Part shown: positions 36,229 to 45,537 of the stretch, piece by piece
How the letters are laid out: each line of letters starts with the position of its first letter
How positions within the stretch are numbered: the stretch's first letter is position 1
Source of the DNA: Planctomycetota bacterium
GTDB lineage: Bacteria > Planctomycetota > UBA1135 > UBA2386
Assembly: GCA_020638695.1 (NCBI GenBank)
Contig: JACKIB010000014.1
Span: 62,001-126,000, forward strand
DNA length: 64,000 nt
Direction: 5' to 3'
Made by a program: the position numbers and the translations under genes
The notes under the pieces: model-generated
Databases searched by the model: none
What the model saw: only the letters and a program-made list of their open reading frames with translations
Told to the model about the DNA's origin: nothing

Positions 36229-38616
36229 TCACCCCCGTAGTTCTGCGCCGACCTCCGAGGCGCGCTCGCGCACCTTGGCCAAGAACTTCTCCTCGTCCTT
36301 GCCGGTGAGCGTGCGGTCGTCGGCCCCCAGCGTCACGGTGAAGTTCAAGCTCTTCGTGCCGGCTGGCAGACCCTCGCCGCGGTAGACCTCGAACAGCTCG
36401 ACGCCGCGCACCAGCTTGCCCCCGGCGTGGCGCAGCAGCTCCGCGCACTGTTTCACCCGCGTTCCCTGCGGCACCAGGAGCGCGACGTCGACCGGCTGCG
36501 CGGGGAAGCGCGGTAGGTCGGCGAACCGACACGCGCTGGCGCCAGCACGCAGCAGTTGGCGCAGGTCGAGGTTGGCGAGCGCCACCCCGCGCGGCAGCTC
36601 GAGCTGGTGCGCGACCTGCGGGTGCAGTTCGCCGACGTAGCCGCACAATGTGGCACCGAGGGTGATCGCTACCGTCTTGCCGGGGTGGATCCACGGCAGT
36701 TCGTCCGAGCGACCGAGCAACTCGTCGAATGCGACCGCGAAGCCCGATCGGCGCAGGACACCCGCGACGCCGCTGCGCAGCGCCGGGTAGTCGAAGCCCG
36801 GGCCACCCGCCGCGGCGAGCGCGACCTCGCGCACCTCGTGCGGCAGCCCATCGGCGTCGCGAACTTCGGGGTGGTAGCCCTTTCCGTGTTCGAACAGGCA
36901 GACCGCGGGTGCGCTGCGCAGCGCGGTACCGAGCGCCTGCAGGACGCTGGGTAGCACGTGCCGGCGCATCCGACACACTTCGGGGGCCACCGGGTTGGCG
37001 ACGACCGAGTGCGGCAGCGCGGCGACGCCGACGGCTTCGAGCAGGCGGTCGGGCACGAAGCTGTAGTTGTAGACCTCGTGGGCGTGCAGTTCGAGCGCCA
37101 GCATCCGGCACAGGTCGCGCGCCAGGATCAGCTCGGGCTCGCGGTGCGGCGGCAGCACCGCGCCGACCAACGGAGCCTCGGGGATGTTGTCGTAGCGGAA
37201 CATCCGGCCGACCTCCTCGATCAGGTCGTCCTCGATGGCGATGTCCTTGCTGGCGCGGAACGACGGCACGGTGACGGCGAAGCCTTCGTCCGTGGTGCGC
37301 ACGCCGAACTCCAGTCGCTCGAGGATGCCGCGCACCGTCGTGTCGTCGATGACGTGACCGAGCTTGAGGTCGAGGCGCGAGCGGCGCAACCGCACCTCGG
37401 GCGCCGTGAAGCGCCACGCTGCGGGATCGAGCAACGGCCCCGCGGGTGCGGCGCCGGGGCACAACTCTCCCAGCAAGCCGACGAATCGGTGCACTGCCAG
37501 CTCGGCGCCGGCGGGGTCGAGGGTCTTCTCGAACCGCGCGCTCGAGTCGGTGCGCAAGCCGAGCCGGGTGCTGGTCCGCCGGATGGTGGCGGCGTGGAAG
37601 GTCGCCGACTCGAGGAACAGCTCATTCGTGTCGGGCTCCACCATGCTGCCGAGGCCACCCATGATGCCGGCCAGCGCCACCGGCGCGCCGCCCGACGTGA
37701 TCAGCAGATCGCTCGGCTCGAGCTCCCGTTTCTGCTCGTCGAGTGTCACCATGCCCTCGCCTGCGCGCGCACGGCGCACCACGACGTCACCGGCGAGCCG
37801 CCGCCGGTCGAATGCGTGCATCGGTTGGCCGAGCTCGAGCATCACGAAGTTGGTCAGGTCGACCAGCAGGTTGATCGAGCGCTGCCCCACCGCGTGCAGC
37901 AGGTAGCGCATCCAATCCGGCGAGCGGGTTGCCTTCACCCCGCTCAGGCACACGCCGAGGTAGCGCGGACACGCGTCGGCATCCTCGATGCGCAAGTCGA
38001 GCCGCGCACCGTCGTTTGGGAACGCGACCGGTGCGCCGAGCGGCTGCAGCTCGCGGCCGAGGATCGCCGCCAGCTCGCGGGCGAAGCCGTAGTGCCCCCA
38101 CAGGTCCGGGCGGTGGTTGATCGACTTGTTGTCGATCTCCAGCACGTGGTCGGCGAGCGGCCGTACGCGCCCCAGGGTGATCCCGGGTGTGTAGTCCTTG
38201 TCCAGCACCAGGATGCCGTCGTGGTCCTCCGACAGCCCGAGCTCGCGCTCGGAGCAAATCATCCCCATCGACACCGCACCGCGGATCTTGGTCTTCTTGA
38301 TCTTGGTTCCGTCGGGCAGCTCCTGGCCGACCTGGATCACCACCACCCGCTGCCCCTGCGCCACGTTGGGCGCCCCGCAGACGATCTGCAGCGGTTCGCC
38401 CTGGCCGACGTCGACCGTCGTCAGCGACAGCTTGTCGGCGTCCGGGTGTCGCCCGCAGGTGAGCACGTGGCCGACCACCAGCTCGTCGAGACCGACCGCG
38501 AACGGGTGGATCGCCTCGACCTCGGCGGTGCTCATGGTCAGCGCGTCGCGGATCTGCTCGGGGCGCTGGTCGCTCAGGTCGACGTAGCGCTGCAGCCAGC
38601 GGATCGAGATCTTCAT
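36229..38616 (-). CDS. pheT: Phenylalanyl-tRNA synthetase beta subunit
   Basis: 795 residues, the normal size for bacterial PheRS beta. The start MKISIRWLQRYVDL is canonical. An EMAP/tRNA-binding domain (about 40-150, LVVGHVLTCGRHPDADKLS), the B3/B4 editing domain, B5 domains, the catalytic-like core (GRMFRYDNIPE near 475) and a C-terminal FDX-ACB anticodon domain (FTVTLGADDRTLTGKDEEKF) are all recognisable. With PheS it forms the heterotetramer that charges tRNA-Phe and removes tyrosine mistakes. The ATG at 38616 is ten bases after pheS. In many bacteria the operon is under phenylalanine attenuation or L20 control; I see no attenuator here. Confidence 0.97.
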   Translation of the reverse strand: MKISIRWLQRYVDLSDQRPEQIRDALTMSTAEVEAIHPFAVGLDELVVGHVLTCGRHPDADKLSLTTVDVGQGEPLQIVCGAPNVAQGQRVVVIQVGQELPDGTKIKKTKIRGAVSMGMICSERELGLSEDHDGILVLDKDYTPGITLGRVRPLADHVLEIDNKSINHRPDLWGHYGFARELAAILGRELQPLGAPVAFPNDGARLDLRIEDADACPRYLGVCLSGVKATRSPDWMRYLLHAVGQRSINLLVDLTNFVMLELGQPMHAFDRRRLAGDVVVRRARAGEGMVTLDEQKRELEPSDLLITSGGAPVALAGIMGGLGSMVEPDTNELFLESATFHAATIRRTSTRLGLRTDSSARFEKTLDPAGAELAVHRFVGLLGELCPGAAPAGPLLDPAAWRFTAPEVRLRRSRLDLKLGHVIDDTTVRGILERLEFGVRTTDEGFAVTVPSFRASKDIAIEDDLIEEVGRMFRYDNIPEAPLVGAVLPPHREPELILARDLCRMLALELHAHEVYNYSFVPDRLLEAVGVAALPHSVVANPVAPEVCRMRRHVLPSVLQALGTALRSAPAVCLFEHGKGYHPEVRDADGLPHEVREVALAAAGGPGFDYPALRSGVAGVLRRSGFAVAFDELLGRSDELPWIHPGKTVAITLGATLCGYVGELHPQVAHQLELPRGVALANLDLRQLLRAGASACRFADLPRFPAQPVDVALLVPQGTRVKQCAELLRHAGGKLVRGVELFEVYRGEGLPAGTKSLNFTVTLGADDRTLTGKDEEKFLAKVRERASEVGAELRG

Positions 38617-38626
38617 CGCTGCGGCC

Positions 38627-39646
38627 TCACACCTCGACGAACTGGCGCAGGAAGCGCAGGTCGCCGCCCATGAAGTAGCGGATGTCGGGGATGCCGTAGC
38701 GCAGCATGGTCACCCGCTGCAGACCCATGCCGAACGCGAACCCGGTGTACTCCTCCGGATCGATACCGCCGGCGCGCAGCACGTTGGGGTGGACCATCCC
38801 GCACGGCAGGATCTCGATCCAACCCGACTGCTTGCACACCTTGCAGCCCGCCCCACCGCACAACAGGCAGCGCACGTCGAGCTCGAAGCCGGGTTCGACG
38901 AACGGGAAGAAGCCGGGCCGCAGCCGCACCTCGAGGTCCTCGCGGCGCAGGATCACCCGCAGGCAGGTCTTCATGGTGTGGATCAGGTTGGCCGTCGAAA
39001 CCGCGCGGTCGACGACCAGCCCTTCCATCTGGAAGAAGGTGTGCTCGTGGCTGGCGTCCACCGTTTCCTGGCGGAAGCAGCGGCCCGGCACGATCACCCG
39101 CAGCGGCGGCCGGAAGCGGCGCATCGTGCGCACCTGCACCGGAGAGGTGTGGGTGCGCAGCAGCGTCCCGTCCTGCAGCCAGAACGTGTCCTGGACGTCG
39201 CGCGCCGGGTGGTCGGCGGGGATGTTCAGCGCCTCGAAATTGTAGTGCTCGGACTCGATCTCCGGCCCGTCCTGCCAGGTGAACCCGAGGGACGTGAACA
39301 GCTCGACCAGCTCGTTCTGCACCGCGGTGATCGGGTGCAGGGTGCCCTGTGTCAGGGCCGGCCCGGGCTCGGTCGGGTCGAAGTCCGGTGCCGCCAGTTC
39401 GCGGGTGAGCGACTCGGCCTGCAAGTGGGCGCGCCGCGCGTCGAGTGCCGCCTGCAACTCCAGCTTCAACTGGTTGGCTGCCTTACCGGCCGCCGGACGC
39501 TCCGCCGCGGGGAGCGACGAGACGCCTCGCACCAATTCCTGCACCACCCCCTGCTTGCCCAGCAAGCCGTGGTCGATGCGACGCAGCTCTGCCTCGTCGC
39601 CAGCGGCGGCGATTGCGTCGAGCCACTCCTGACGGCGGTTGTCCAT
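38627..39646 (-). CDS. pheS: Phenylalanyl-tRNA synthetase alpha subunit
   Basis: 339 residues. The ATG at 39646 starts the N-terminal coiled-coil region; the frame further upstream overlaps rplT and is not used. Class II motifs: HPARDVQDTFWL near 190, GRCFRQETVDASHEHTFFQM (motif 2) and GFAFGMGLQRVTMLRYGI (motif 3). Between them a Cys-rich insert CLLCGGAGCKVCKQSGW (near 275) would bind zinc; this insert is present in PheS of several bacterial groups. It activates phenylalanine and transfers it to tRNA-Phe with PheT. Located 56 bases after rplT. Confidence 0.97.
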   Translation of the reverse strand: MDNRRQEWLDAIAAAGDEAELRRIDHGLLGKQGVVQELVRGVSSLPAAERPAAGKAANQLKLELQAALDARRAHLQAESLTRELAAPDFDPTEPGPALTQGTLHPITAVQNELVELFTSLGFTWQDGPEIESEHYNFEALNIPADHPARDVQDTFWLQDGTLLRTHTSPVQVRTMRRFRPPLRVIVPGRCFRQETVDASHEHTFFQMEGLVVDRAVSTANLIHTMKTCLRVILRREDLEVRLRPGFFPFVEPGFELDVRCLLCGGAGCKVCKQSGWIEILPCGMVHPNVLRAGGIDPEEYTGFAFGMGLQRVTMLRYGIPDIRYFMGGDLRFLRQFVEV

Positions 39647-39702
39647 GTTCGTCGGTCCCCGCGCCGGACGCAGCGGCGGCTGACCGCGCGGGCTGGCGCC
39701 GG

Positions 39703-40056
39703 CTAGGCGATCGCGGCCTTGGCTTGGCCGACCAGCTTGCCGAACGTGTTCGGGTCGTGGATCGCCAGCTCCGACAGCTCCTTGCGGTTGAGCTTGATCC
39801 CGGCCTTCTGCACGCCGTGGATGAAGCGGCTGTAGAGCATGCCGTGGGCCTGCACCGCGGCGCTGAGCCGGGCGATCCACAGCTGCCGGAAGTGGCGCTT
39901 ACGCTGCCGGCGACCGGCGAACGCGAACGCGTCTGCCCGCTCGGTGGCCTCCGTGGCGGTGCGGATCAGGCGGCTGCGGCCGCCGCGAAAGCCCTTCGCC
40001 CGCTTGAGGATCCGGTTCTTCCGCTGCCGGCCGGGTTGACTGTAGGTTGCGCGCAT
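39703..40056 (-). CDS. rplT: 50S ribosomal protein L20
   Basis: 117 residues, the standard length. Basic N-terminus RKNRILKRAKGFRGGRSRLI and the C-terminal segment LWIARLSAAVQAHGMLYSRF then LNRKELSELAIHDP are diagnostic. L20 is essential for early 50S assembly and in several bacteria represses its own operon by binding the mRNA. It follows rpmI by 30 bases. The ATG is at 40056. Confidence 0.98.
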   Translation of the reverse strand: MRATYSQPGRQRKNRILKRAKGFRGGRSRLIRTATEATERADAFAFAGRRQRKRHFRQLWIARLSAAVQAHGMLYSRFIHGVQKAGIKLNRKELSELAIHDPNTFGKLVGQAKAAIA

Positions 40057-40086
40057 CGGCGTGTCGGGGAGCTTGGGTGAGGGGGG

Positions 40087-40281
40087 CTAGCCGTGCAGGC
40101 AGGCTGCCATGTTTCGGCCGTGTTGGCCGACCAGGATCCGGGCCTGCCGCAGGTTGCGCTTGCGCTTGCGGTCACGGCGTGCCAACAGGTGCGAGGTGAA
40201 GGCCTGGTGGCGCTTCACCTTGCCGCTCTTGGTCAGCTTCATGCGCTTGGCGACGCCTTTCTTGGTCTTCTGCTTCGGCAT
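40087..40281 (-). CDS. rpmI: 50S ribosomal protein L35
   Basis: 64 residues, normal length. MPKQKTKKGVAKRMKLTKSG and the following KVKRHQAFTSHLL match L35 throughout. It is the first gene of the rpmI-rplT-pheS-pheT block here; infC, which usually comes directly before it, is 12.4 kb away. TAGCGT at 40310-40315 (minus strand) is a possible -10 element about 28 bases before the ATG. The region between it and the divergent membrane-protein gene is 110 bases long. Confidence 0.97.
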   Translation of the reverse strand: MPKQKTKKGVAKRMKLTKSGKVKRHQAFTSHLLARRDRKRKRNLRQARILVGQHGRNMAACLHG

Positions 40282-40391
40282 GCGAGTTCCCAGCGGGAAA
40301 GGGCGAGGACGCTACTCAGGGGGTGTGCGGCGAGCAAGGATCCGCGGGCAAATCTTTTGCGCCGCGCCGCCCCGTCCTGCACCATCCCGCG

Positions 40392-41198
40392 ATGCCCGTG
40401 CTGCTCGCCGTCCTGCAGATCGCCGCCGTGGCGGCGATCGCTGTCGCCACGGTGCTGCCGCGGGCGCGCACCGCCGTGGGGGTGGTTCTGGTAGGCGCGG
40501 CGCTGGCTTCGGGCGCGGCCGCGCTGCTCGGGGCTGGCGCCCCACGGACCCTGACCGTGAGCCACCGCTTCTCCGCATACGTCGGTCTCCAGGTGGAGCA
40601 TCGGGAGTTCCCGATCGAGACCACCCTGGCGCCGGGTTGGGTGTGGGGCGCGGTCGCCGCTGGATTCTGCCTGGCCTGGGCTCTGTGGGCCTTCCGGCAG
40701 CGCGGTGGCGGCCCCTCGCGTGCATTCGGCGCGCCGCTGCTGCTGGCGTGGTCGGGGAGCGCATGTCTGTTGGTTTTGGAGAAGGCCGCGGCCCCGGCGG
40801 CGCTGTTGGCGCCGTTCGACCTCGCTCCGGATCGGGTGATGTTTCCGGCGACCCTCGCGGGAGCACTGCTGCTCGGCCGTCCGCGCCGCCGGATGGTCGA
40901 ACTGCTGCTCTACCTCGTGCTGTGGATCGCGGTCACCCGGCTGCCGCTCGCGGTGTTCGGCACCGTCGCGACCCGCGCCGCCCTGGGCACCCACCTCGAC
41001 GTCCACGCGACCACCTATTTCGTGCCGCCGGGGACCGGCGTGGGGATCGAAGTGGAGCCGGCGGCCGCCCAGCAACTGCTGTGGATGGTGTGGATCCCGC
41101 ACCTTCTGATGATGCCGTTCGTCTACTTGCTGAGCACCGGTGGGTTCGCATTCCTGGCGCGGATGTGGCACCAGCACCGCGGCCAGGCCGCGGCGTGA
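40392..41198 (+). CDS. Polytopic membrane protein of unknown function
   Basis: 268 residues. The ATG at 40392 starts with a hydrophobic helix (PVLLAVLQIAAVAAIAVATV); an in-frame start at 40323 is rejected as it lies in the rpmI promoter region and adds polar residues. About seven hydrophobic segments are visible. After the second, a loop contains LTVSHRFSAYVGLQVEHREF, and near residue 205 HLDVHATTYFVPPGTGVGIE, both likely extracytoplasmic. I do not recognise the family. It ends 19 bases from the convergent DUF1579-like gene. Confidence 0.6.
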   Translation: MPVLLAVLQIAAVAAIAVATVLPRARTAVGVVLVGAALASGAAALLGAGAPRTLTVSHRFSAYVGLQVEHREFPIETTLAPGWVWGAVAAGFCLAWALWAFRQRGGGPSRAFGAPLLLAWSGSACLLVLEKAAAPAALLAPFDLAPDRVMFPATLAGALLLGRPRRRMVELLLYLVLWIAVTRLPLAVFGTVATRAALGTHLDVHATTYFVPPGTGVGIEVEPAAAQQLLWMVWIPHLLMMPFVYLLSTGGFAFLARMWHQHRGQAAA

Positions 41199-41217
41199 CC
41201 TCGGCGCGTCGCTCGCA

Positions 41218-42294
41218 CTACCGTTTGGTGTAGTCGAGCTTGAAGCACTGGAATGCCGCACCGGTACCCACGATGGTGTGCACGCGGTGTTGGGTGAGTA
41301 CACCCTTGTCGTCGAGCGACACCACCGAGCGCATCACGCTGGGCGTGCCGCCCATGGACGGCTTGGCCGCGGTGAACACGAGCTTCTGCTTGTCGACGAA
41401 CCACCCGTGCTCGAGTGACGCCTCTCCCATGTTGTCGACCCACAGGCTGACGTAGCACTTGCTGGACGGGCTCCACGCCAGCGCACCCCACGCCTTGTAG
41501 GTGCCCATCGGCGACGGGTCGCCACGGCACTCGGTCTCCAGGACCGTGCCGCCGTAGATGGCAGTGGTGATGCTGCGGCCTCGGATCGGCATCTCCGGTT
41601 GCTTGGCGTCCATCCACATGCCGCCCTTGAAGTCGAAGGTGCCGGCGAAGCCCTTCAGCTTGTCCATCTCGGCGCCGGCCTTGACCATGAACGCGTGGGC
41701 TGCGTCGGCCGCCGAGACCTTCGGCGGTTCGTCACCCTTGCGCGTGTAGCTGCCGCGGACGTGGGCGAAGAACTTCCCGGCGCCGACCGCCTTCATACCG
41801 AGGATGTCCATCGACTTCTTGTCGGTGACGGTCGTGGTCCACCGTTCGACCTCGAGCTTGCCACCGTTCACCTGGCTGCTGGCGGTGACCATGGACTTGC
41901 CGTCCCAGTGGGCGATCGCCCGGTGCGCGGTGTGGTTGTTGCCGATCGACAACACCACGTACTCCTTTCGTAGCCCGTCGTAGCCGAGGAAGCTGCGGAA
42001 CAGCAGGGTCTCCTTCATCCCCTCGAGGGTGATGGCAGCGTCCTCCTGGACGAAGAACCCGTCGAGCACCTTGTGGTACCAGGCCGTCGCGGTCCATTTG
42101 GTGTCCGGGTGGCCCGGATCGCTCGCCACTCCCGAACCCTCCCAGTAGCCCAGCAGGGGCTGGAATTTGCCGAGCTCGCTGGGGGGCTTCGGGGGCTGCA
42201 TCGCGGCCGGGTCGACGGTGCCGTCCCCGGCTGCTTGGGCGAGCGCGGGCGCTGCGAAGAGGAACAGGGTGAGGATGTGTCGAAGGGTGTTCAT
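41218..42294 (-). CDS. Exported protein with two DUF1579-like repeats
   Basis: 358 residues. The ATG at 42294 begins a signal peptide (MNTLRHILTLFLFAAPALAQ). The first repeat (about 42-170) has LLGYWEGSGVASDP and TAWYHKVLDGFFVQEDA; the second (about 210-355) has FAGTFDFKGGMWMD, SITTAIYGGTVLETE and GALAWSPSSKCYVSLWVD. Both show the G-x-W/F-x-G opening and the FL-G-Y/L-A-W-S middle strand of DUF1579, a lipocalin-like family common in planctomycetes. The function is unknown; secretion is likely. No operon partner is evident: the next minus-strand gene begins 149 bases upstream. Confidence 0.75.
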   Translation of the reverse strand: MNTLRHILTLFLFAAPALAQAAGDGTVDPAAMQPPKPPSELGKFQPLLGYWEGSGVASDPGHPDTKWTATAWYHKVLDGFFVQEDAAITLEGMKETLLFRSFLGYDGLRKEYVVLSIGNNHTAHRAIAHWDGKSMVTASSQVNGGKLEVERWTTTVTDKKSMDILGMKAVGAGKFFAHVRGSYTRKGDEPPKVSAADAAHAFMVKAGAEMDKLKGFAGTFDFKGGMWMDAKQPEMPIRGRSITTAIYGGTVLETECRGDPSPMGTYKAWGALAWSPSSKCYVSLWVDNMGEASLEHGWFVDKQKLVFTAAKPSMGGTPSVMRSVVSLDDKGVLTQHRVHTIVGTGAAFQCFKLDYTKR

Positions 42295-42443
42295 GTCGTC
42301 ACGGTCTGGTTCGCGGGATGTATCGAAACAGGGAGGCGAGCCCCCAGTGGTTCGGATGCCGTCCAGACGAGCGGGTCCGGGCGGAATCGACAACTGGGGT
42401 GGATGATCCTGGGATTTCTTGCCCCGCCGTGCGCGTGGTCCGG

Positions 42444-43775
42444 CTACCGCCAGCGCACCGCGACGCTGCCGTCCGCCCGCACCTCCACCACGGCGTCGGC
42501 GCGTTGCGGATCGACGACGATCTCGACGCCGGGTAGCAGGATTGCCGCGGTGCGCGCCCAGCGAGCCTTCACCTGGGTACCCGCGGGCTCCGGCGGTTGC
42601 TCGACCGCGATGCGCGCCGCGCGGCGGTTGCGCAGCTCGACCGCAACGCGCCGCAGCTCCCGCACGGTTTCGATGCGCGGCACGCGGTCCTGCCAACGTA
42701 GGCTCCCGTACACCCCGCCCGCCGCGGTGGCTGCGACCAGTCCGGCGACCAGCCACTGGCGGCCCCGCCCGGCGCTCCCCATTCGCGCCAGCGCGATCCC
42801 GCACAGCACGAACAGCGGCGGATAGGTGAACTCGATGTAGCGCGGCGCCACCGGCAACGCGAAGAAGTGATCGAAGCTCGAGCTGCCGAAGTTGATGTAG
42901 ACCCACGGTAGGACGGTCCACAACTGCAACAGGCCGCGTTGCGGCCGCGGACACCACCACCAACCGAGTAGCGCCAGGGGAAGGGCGACCAGCGAGTGGA
43001 TGCCGAACTCCTGCGCCGGGACCAGCATCATGCGCGGGTAGGCCTTGAACAGTCGGTAGGTCAGGTCCTCGTTGGCCGCCAGCGCCATCGGCGAGACTTC
43101 GTGCAGCGCATTGCCGCGCAGGCGCAGCAGGGGGTCGCCGGCGGCCAACGCGTGGTACGCGAGTTCGCCGGCCCCGACCAGTGCGGCGCCGGTGAGTAGT
43201 CCGGCGACCACCGACCAGCGGCGTCGCACGAGCCCGTGCAGGCCGACCGCCAGGGCGATGAAGAACGCCGGTTCCTTGGCCAGGAATCCGCACCCCAGCA
43301 GGATCCCCGCGATACCGCCGAATCGTGCCGATCCGCGCTCCAGGGCCCGCCAGTACACCGCGATCGCCGCCAACGCGAACATCTCGGCCACCGGCTCGGG
43401 CACGAGGATGGTCGCATGGTGCACCTGGACCGGGAACGTCGCGTAGAGCACGCCGGCGATTCCCGCAGCGACTCGACCGCCGAGCCGCTCCGCCAAGTGG
43501 ACGAGCAACGCGACGCTGGCGCAGGAGGCCAACAACGGGATCAGCACGGTGCTCCACTCCTGCACCCCCGCCAGGCGGTAGACCACGGCTACCGGGACCG
43601 TGAGTCCGTAGCGGAACGCGTAGTGGTGCAGCTCCGGGTGGAAGGTCCCGTTTGCGATCTGTGCGGCGAAGCGCGCGTAGCCCAGGTCGTCGGAGGCGAT
43701 CAGTCCGACGCGGCACACCAGCTGGACGACCAGAGCCAGGCACGGGATCGAGACGACCAGCGGGGGCAGACGCAT
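42444..43775 (-). CDS. Polytopic membrane protein, GT-C (ArnT/PMT-like) glycosyltransferase
   Basis: 443 residues taking the ATG at 43775; an in-frame ATG at 43820 is possible but adds a polar tail. About ten hydrophobic segments. The first helix is followed by IASDDLGYARFAAQI near residue 32; the D-D pair right after helix 1 is the position of the catalytic aspartate in GT39/GT83 enzymes. Further marks are FLAKEPAFFIALA near 170. The C-terminal 100 residues are a soluble alpha/beta stretch. It probably transfers a sugar from a lipid carrier in the periplasm; donor and target are unknown. Related in type to the protein at 8709-10070, but not closely similar. Confidence 0.65.
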   Translation of the reverse strand: MRLPPLVVSIPCLALVVQLVCRVGLIASDDLGYARFAAQIANGTFHPELHHYAFRYGLTVPVAVVYRLAGVQEWSTVLIPLLASCASVALLVHLAERLGGRVAAGIAGVLYATFPVQVHHATILVPEPVAEMFALAAIAVYWRALERGSARFGGIAGILLGCGFLAKEPAFFIALAVGLHGLVRRRWSVVAGLLTGAALVGAGELAYHALAAGDPLLRLRGNALHEVSPMALAANEDLTYRLFKAYPRMMLVPAQEFGIHSLVALPLALLGWWWCPRPQRGLLQLWTVLPWVYINFGSSSFDHFFALPVAPRYIEFTYPPLFVLCGIALARMGSAGRGRQWLVAGLVAATAAGGVYGSLRWQDRVPRIETVRELRRVAVELRNRRAARIAVEQPPEPAGTQVKARWARTAAILLPGVEIVVDPQRADAVVEVRADGSVAVRWR

Positions 43776-44279
43776 CGGAGGTGCATTCAACTCGCTTGGT
43801 GAGGTGTGGCGCAACGCCATGGCGCGGGTGCGTACTGGAGATCCGATGGTCGGTGTCCGCCCGGACACCGCGGTCGCCCTTCGTGTGGTGCGGGCGGCGC
43901 GGACCCGAGGGACGCGAACGCGCACGACGCCGGGTTGGGCATGCAAGTCGTCGACCACGCCGACCGAGGTGGTTGAGTCGGGGCAGCGGACCCGTCGCCG
44001 CGTGCGTTCGCCCGACGAACAGCGGCCCTACCGAACCGCGCGCGGCTCGAGGAGCCTCGTCGGGAGATCGCGCAAGTATGTTGCGGGTGAGGAGTACGGC
44101 AGGTGCTGCCAGGGCGCGGGTCGCCCACTCGTCTGACCGGGAGCGGCGGTGGTGCGCGAGTCGGAACCCGGATAGCATTCGGGATGGACGATCCTCCCTG
44201 CCCGGGTTCCGTCCGCACCTTCTCTCCCCGGCGCCGCCATGGAACGGCCAACAACGGGGTCCTTGAAACAGGAGCCATC
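43776..44279. other. 504-base divergent intergenic region
   Basis: No credible gene or RNA is seen, although an antisense frame stays open through it. It holds a near-perfect inverted repeat at 43851-43870 and a TAGCAT hexamer near 44173-44178 that could serve as -10 for the 44280 gene with a leader of about 100 bases. Confidence 0.5.
43851..43870. repeat. Inverted repeat, possible operator
   Basis: Nine-base arms with a two-base centre (CGGTGTCCG, CC, CGGACACCG). It lies 76 bases before the minus-strand gene at 43775 and about 410 before the plus-strand gene. It could be a regulator site or a hairpin; no similar copy was noticed elsewhere. Confidence 0.4.
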
Positions 44280-45530
44280 ATGCATCTCTCCATCCCGACC
44301 CTCGTCCTCGGAGCGCTCGCCTGCTCCGCGGCACTCCCTGCCCAGACCGCATTCTTCGAGAACAAGCAGGCCGTCTCGCTCGGCACCGGCGACGCCTGGT
44401 GCCCGACCATGAACCAAGACGAGACCGAGATCGTCTTCTCGAGCACCCGTACCGGCGGCGCCGGTGGCTACGACCTGTGGACCGCGACGCGGGCGAACCC
44501 GGACGCCGCGTGGGGTGTTCCGACGAACCTCGTCCAGCTCAACAGCACGGCGAGCGACTACGAGCCGACCATCAGCCCGGATGGGCTCGAGCTGTACTTC
44601 ATCAGCACGCGGACCGGTGGGCCCGGCACGTCCAACGTGATGCTGTCGACCCGTCCGAGCATCGCGGCACCCTGGGGCCCGCCGACCTTCCTCGGTGCGC
44701 CGGTGAACGGCACCGGGCTGGCCAACGACGATCCCGCGCTCACGGACGACGGCCTGACGATGTTCTTCTCCGAGAACGGCGACATCCACACAGTCACGCG
44801 CACCAGCACGACGGGGCAGTGGGGCAACAAGACCGCGTTCGCCCCGGCCAACGTCAAGGGCGCGAACGAGCACTCGCCGACGCCGTACTCCAACGGCAAC
44901 ATGCTGGTGTTCGGCAGCACGGCGACCGGCGGCACCGGCTCGTCGGACTTCTACTTCGTCTACCTCGACACCACCACCAACGTGTGGTCGACACCGGTCG
45001 AGCTCAAGGAGCTCAATCTGACGACTTGGGATTCGAACGCGTACTGGGGCCGGCGCACCGGTCGCATTTACTGGTCGGACTGGAGCGCGTCCGCGGGCCC
45101 GGTCATCCAGTGCATGTGCTACAAGCTGACGATCTTCTCGGTGTTCCGTTGCGTGACGGTGCGCCTGGTGCCCTACCGCCGCCCGTACTGGCCGGCGCCG
45201 GTGATGTGGTGCAAGCGCTGGATCTGGCGCCGCAGCACCACGGTGGTGGTCCGCTTCTACGACTGGCGACCGAACACCCTGTGGGTCTGGGGTATCTCCC
45301 CGCTGCCCAACCCCACCACCGGGATCACCATCCCCGGGATCATGGTCGGCGGCCTGGAGCTCAACCCGGTCAACCAGCTGCTCTACCTGCCCGGTGGCCA
45401 GCCGCTGGACCTTCCCCTGCCGATCCCGAACACCACGCCGCTCGGCGTGGTCAACATGCAGGCGTTCGGCGTCGACACGGTCGGCAACAAGATCTACACC
45501 TCCGACATGATGGAGGCGGACATCCAGTAG
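44280..45530 (+). CDS. Exported PD40/TolB-like beta-propeller protein with Cys/Trp-rich insert
   Basis: 416 residues. The ATG at 44280 has AGGAG at 44270-44274 and starts a signal peptide ending at LPAQ. Residues 45-270 contain at least four PD40/WD40-like repeats of the form P-x-x-S-x-D-G-x-x-x-x-F-x-S (SPDGLELYFISTRTGG, TDDGLTMFFSENGD, FGSTATGGTG). From about 273 to 340 the sequence changes to a stretch rich in Cys, Trp, Arg and aromatic residues (VIQCMCYKLTIFSVFRC, WCKRWIWRRS, WRPNTLWVWG) that does not look like the propeller. The last 70 residues return to a Pro/Gly/Leu-rich secreted style. The function is unknown. Confidence 0.65.
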   Translation: MHLSIPTLVLGALACSAALPAQTAFFENKQAVSLGTGDAWCPTMNQDETEIVFSSTRTGGAGGYDLWTATRANPDAAWGVPTNLVQLNSTASDYEPTISPDGLELYFISTRTGGPGTSNVMLSTRPSIAAPWGPPTFLGAPVNGTGLANDDPALTDDGLTMFFSENGDIHTVTRTSTTGQWGNKTAFAPANVKGANEHSPTPYSNGNMLVFGSTATGGTGSSDFYFVYLDTTTNVWSTPVELKELNLTTWDSNAYWGRRTGRIYWSDWSASAGPVIQCMCYKLTIFSVFRCVTVRLVPYRRPYWPAPVMWCKRWIWRRSTTVVVRFYDWRPNTLWVWGISPLPNPTTGITIPGIMVGGLELNPVNQLLYLPGGQPLDLPLPIPNTTPLGVVNMQAFGVDTVGNKIYTSDMMEADIQ

Positions 45531-45537
45531 CGTCGGC

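Noticed and set aside
41218..44178. A 986-codon minus-strand frame that extends the DUF1579-like gene
   Set aside because: Only the part from 42294 down has a signal peptide and domain; the upstream part is antiphase to the GT-C-like gene.
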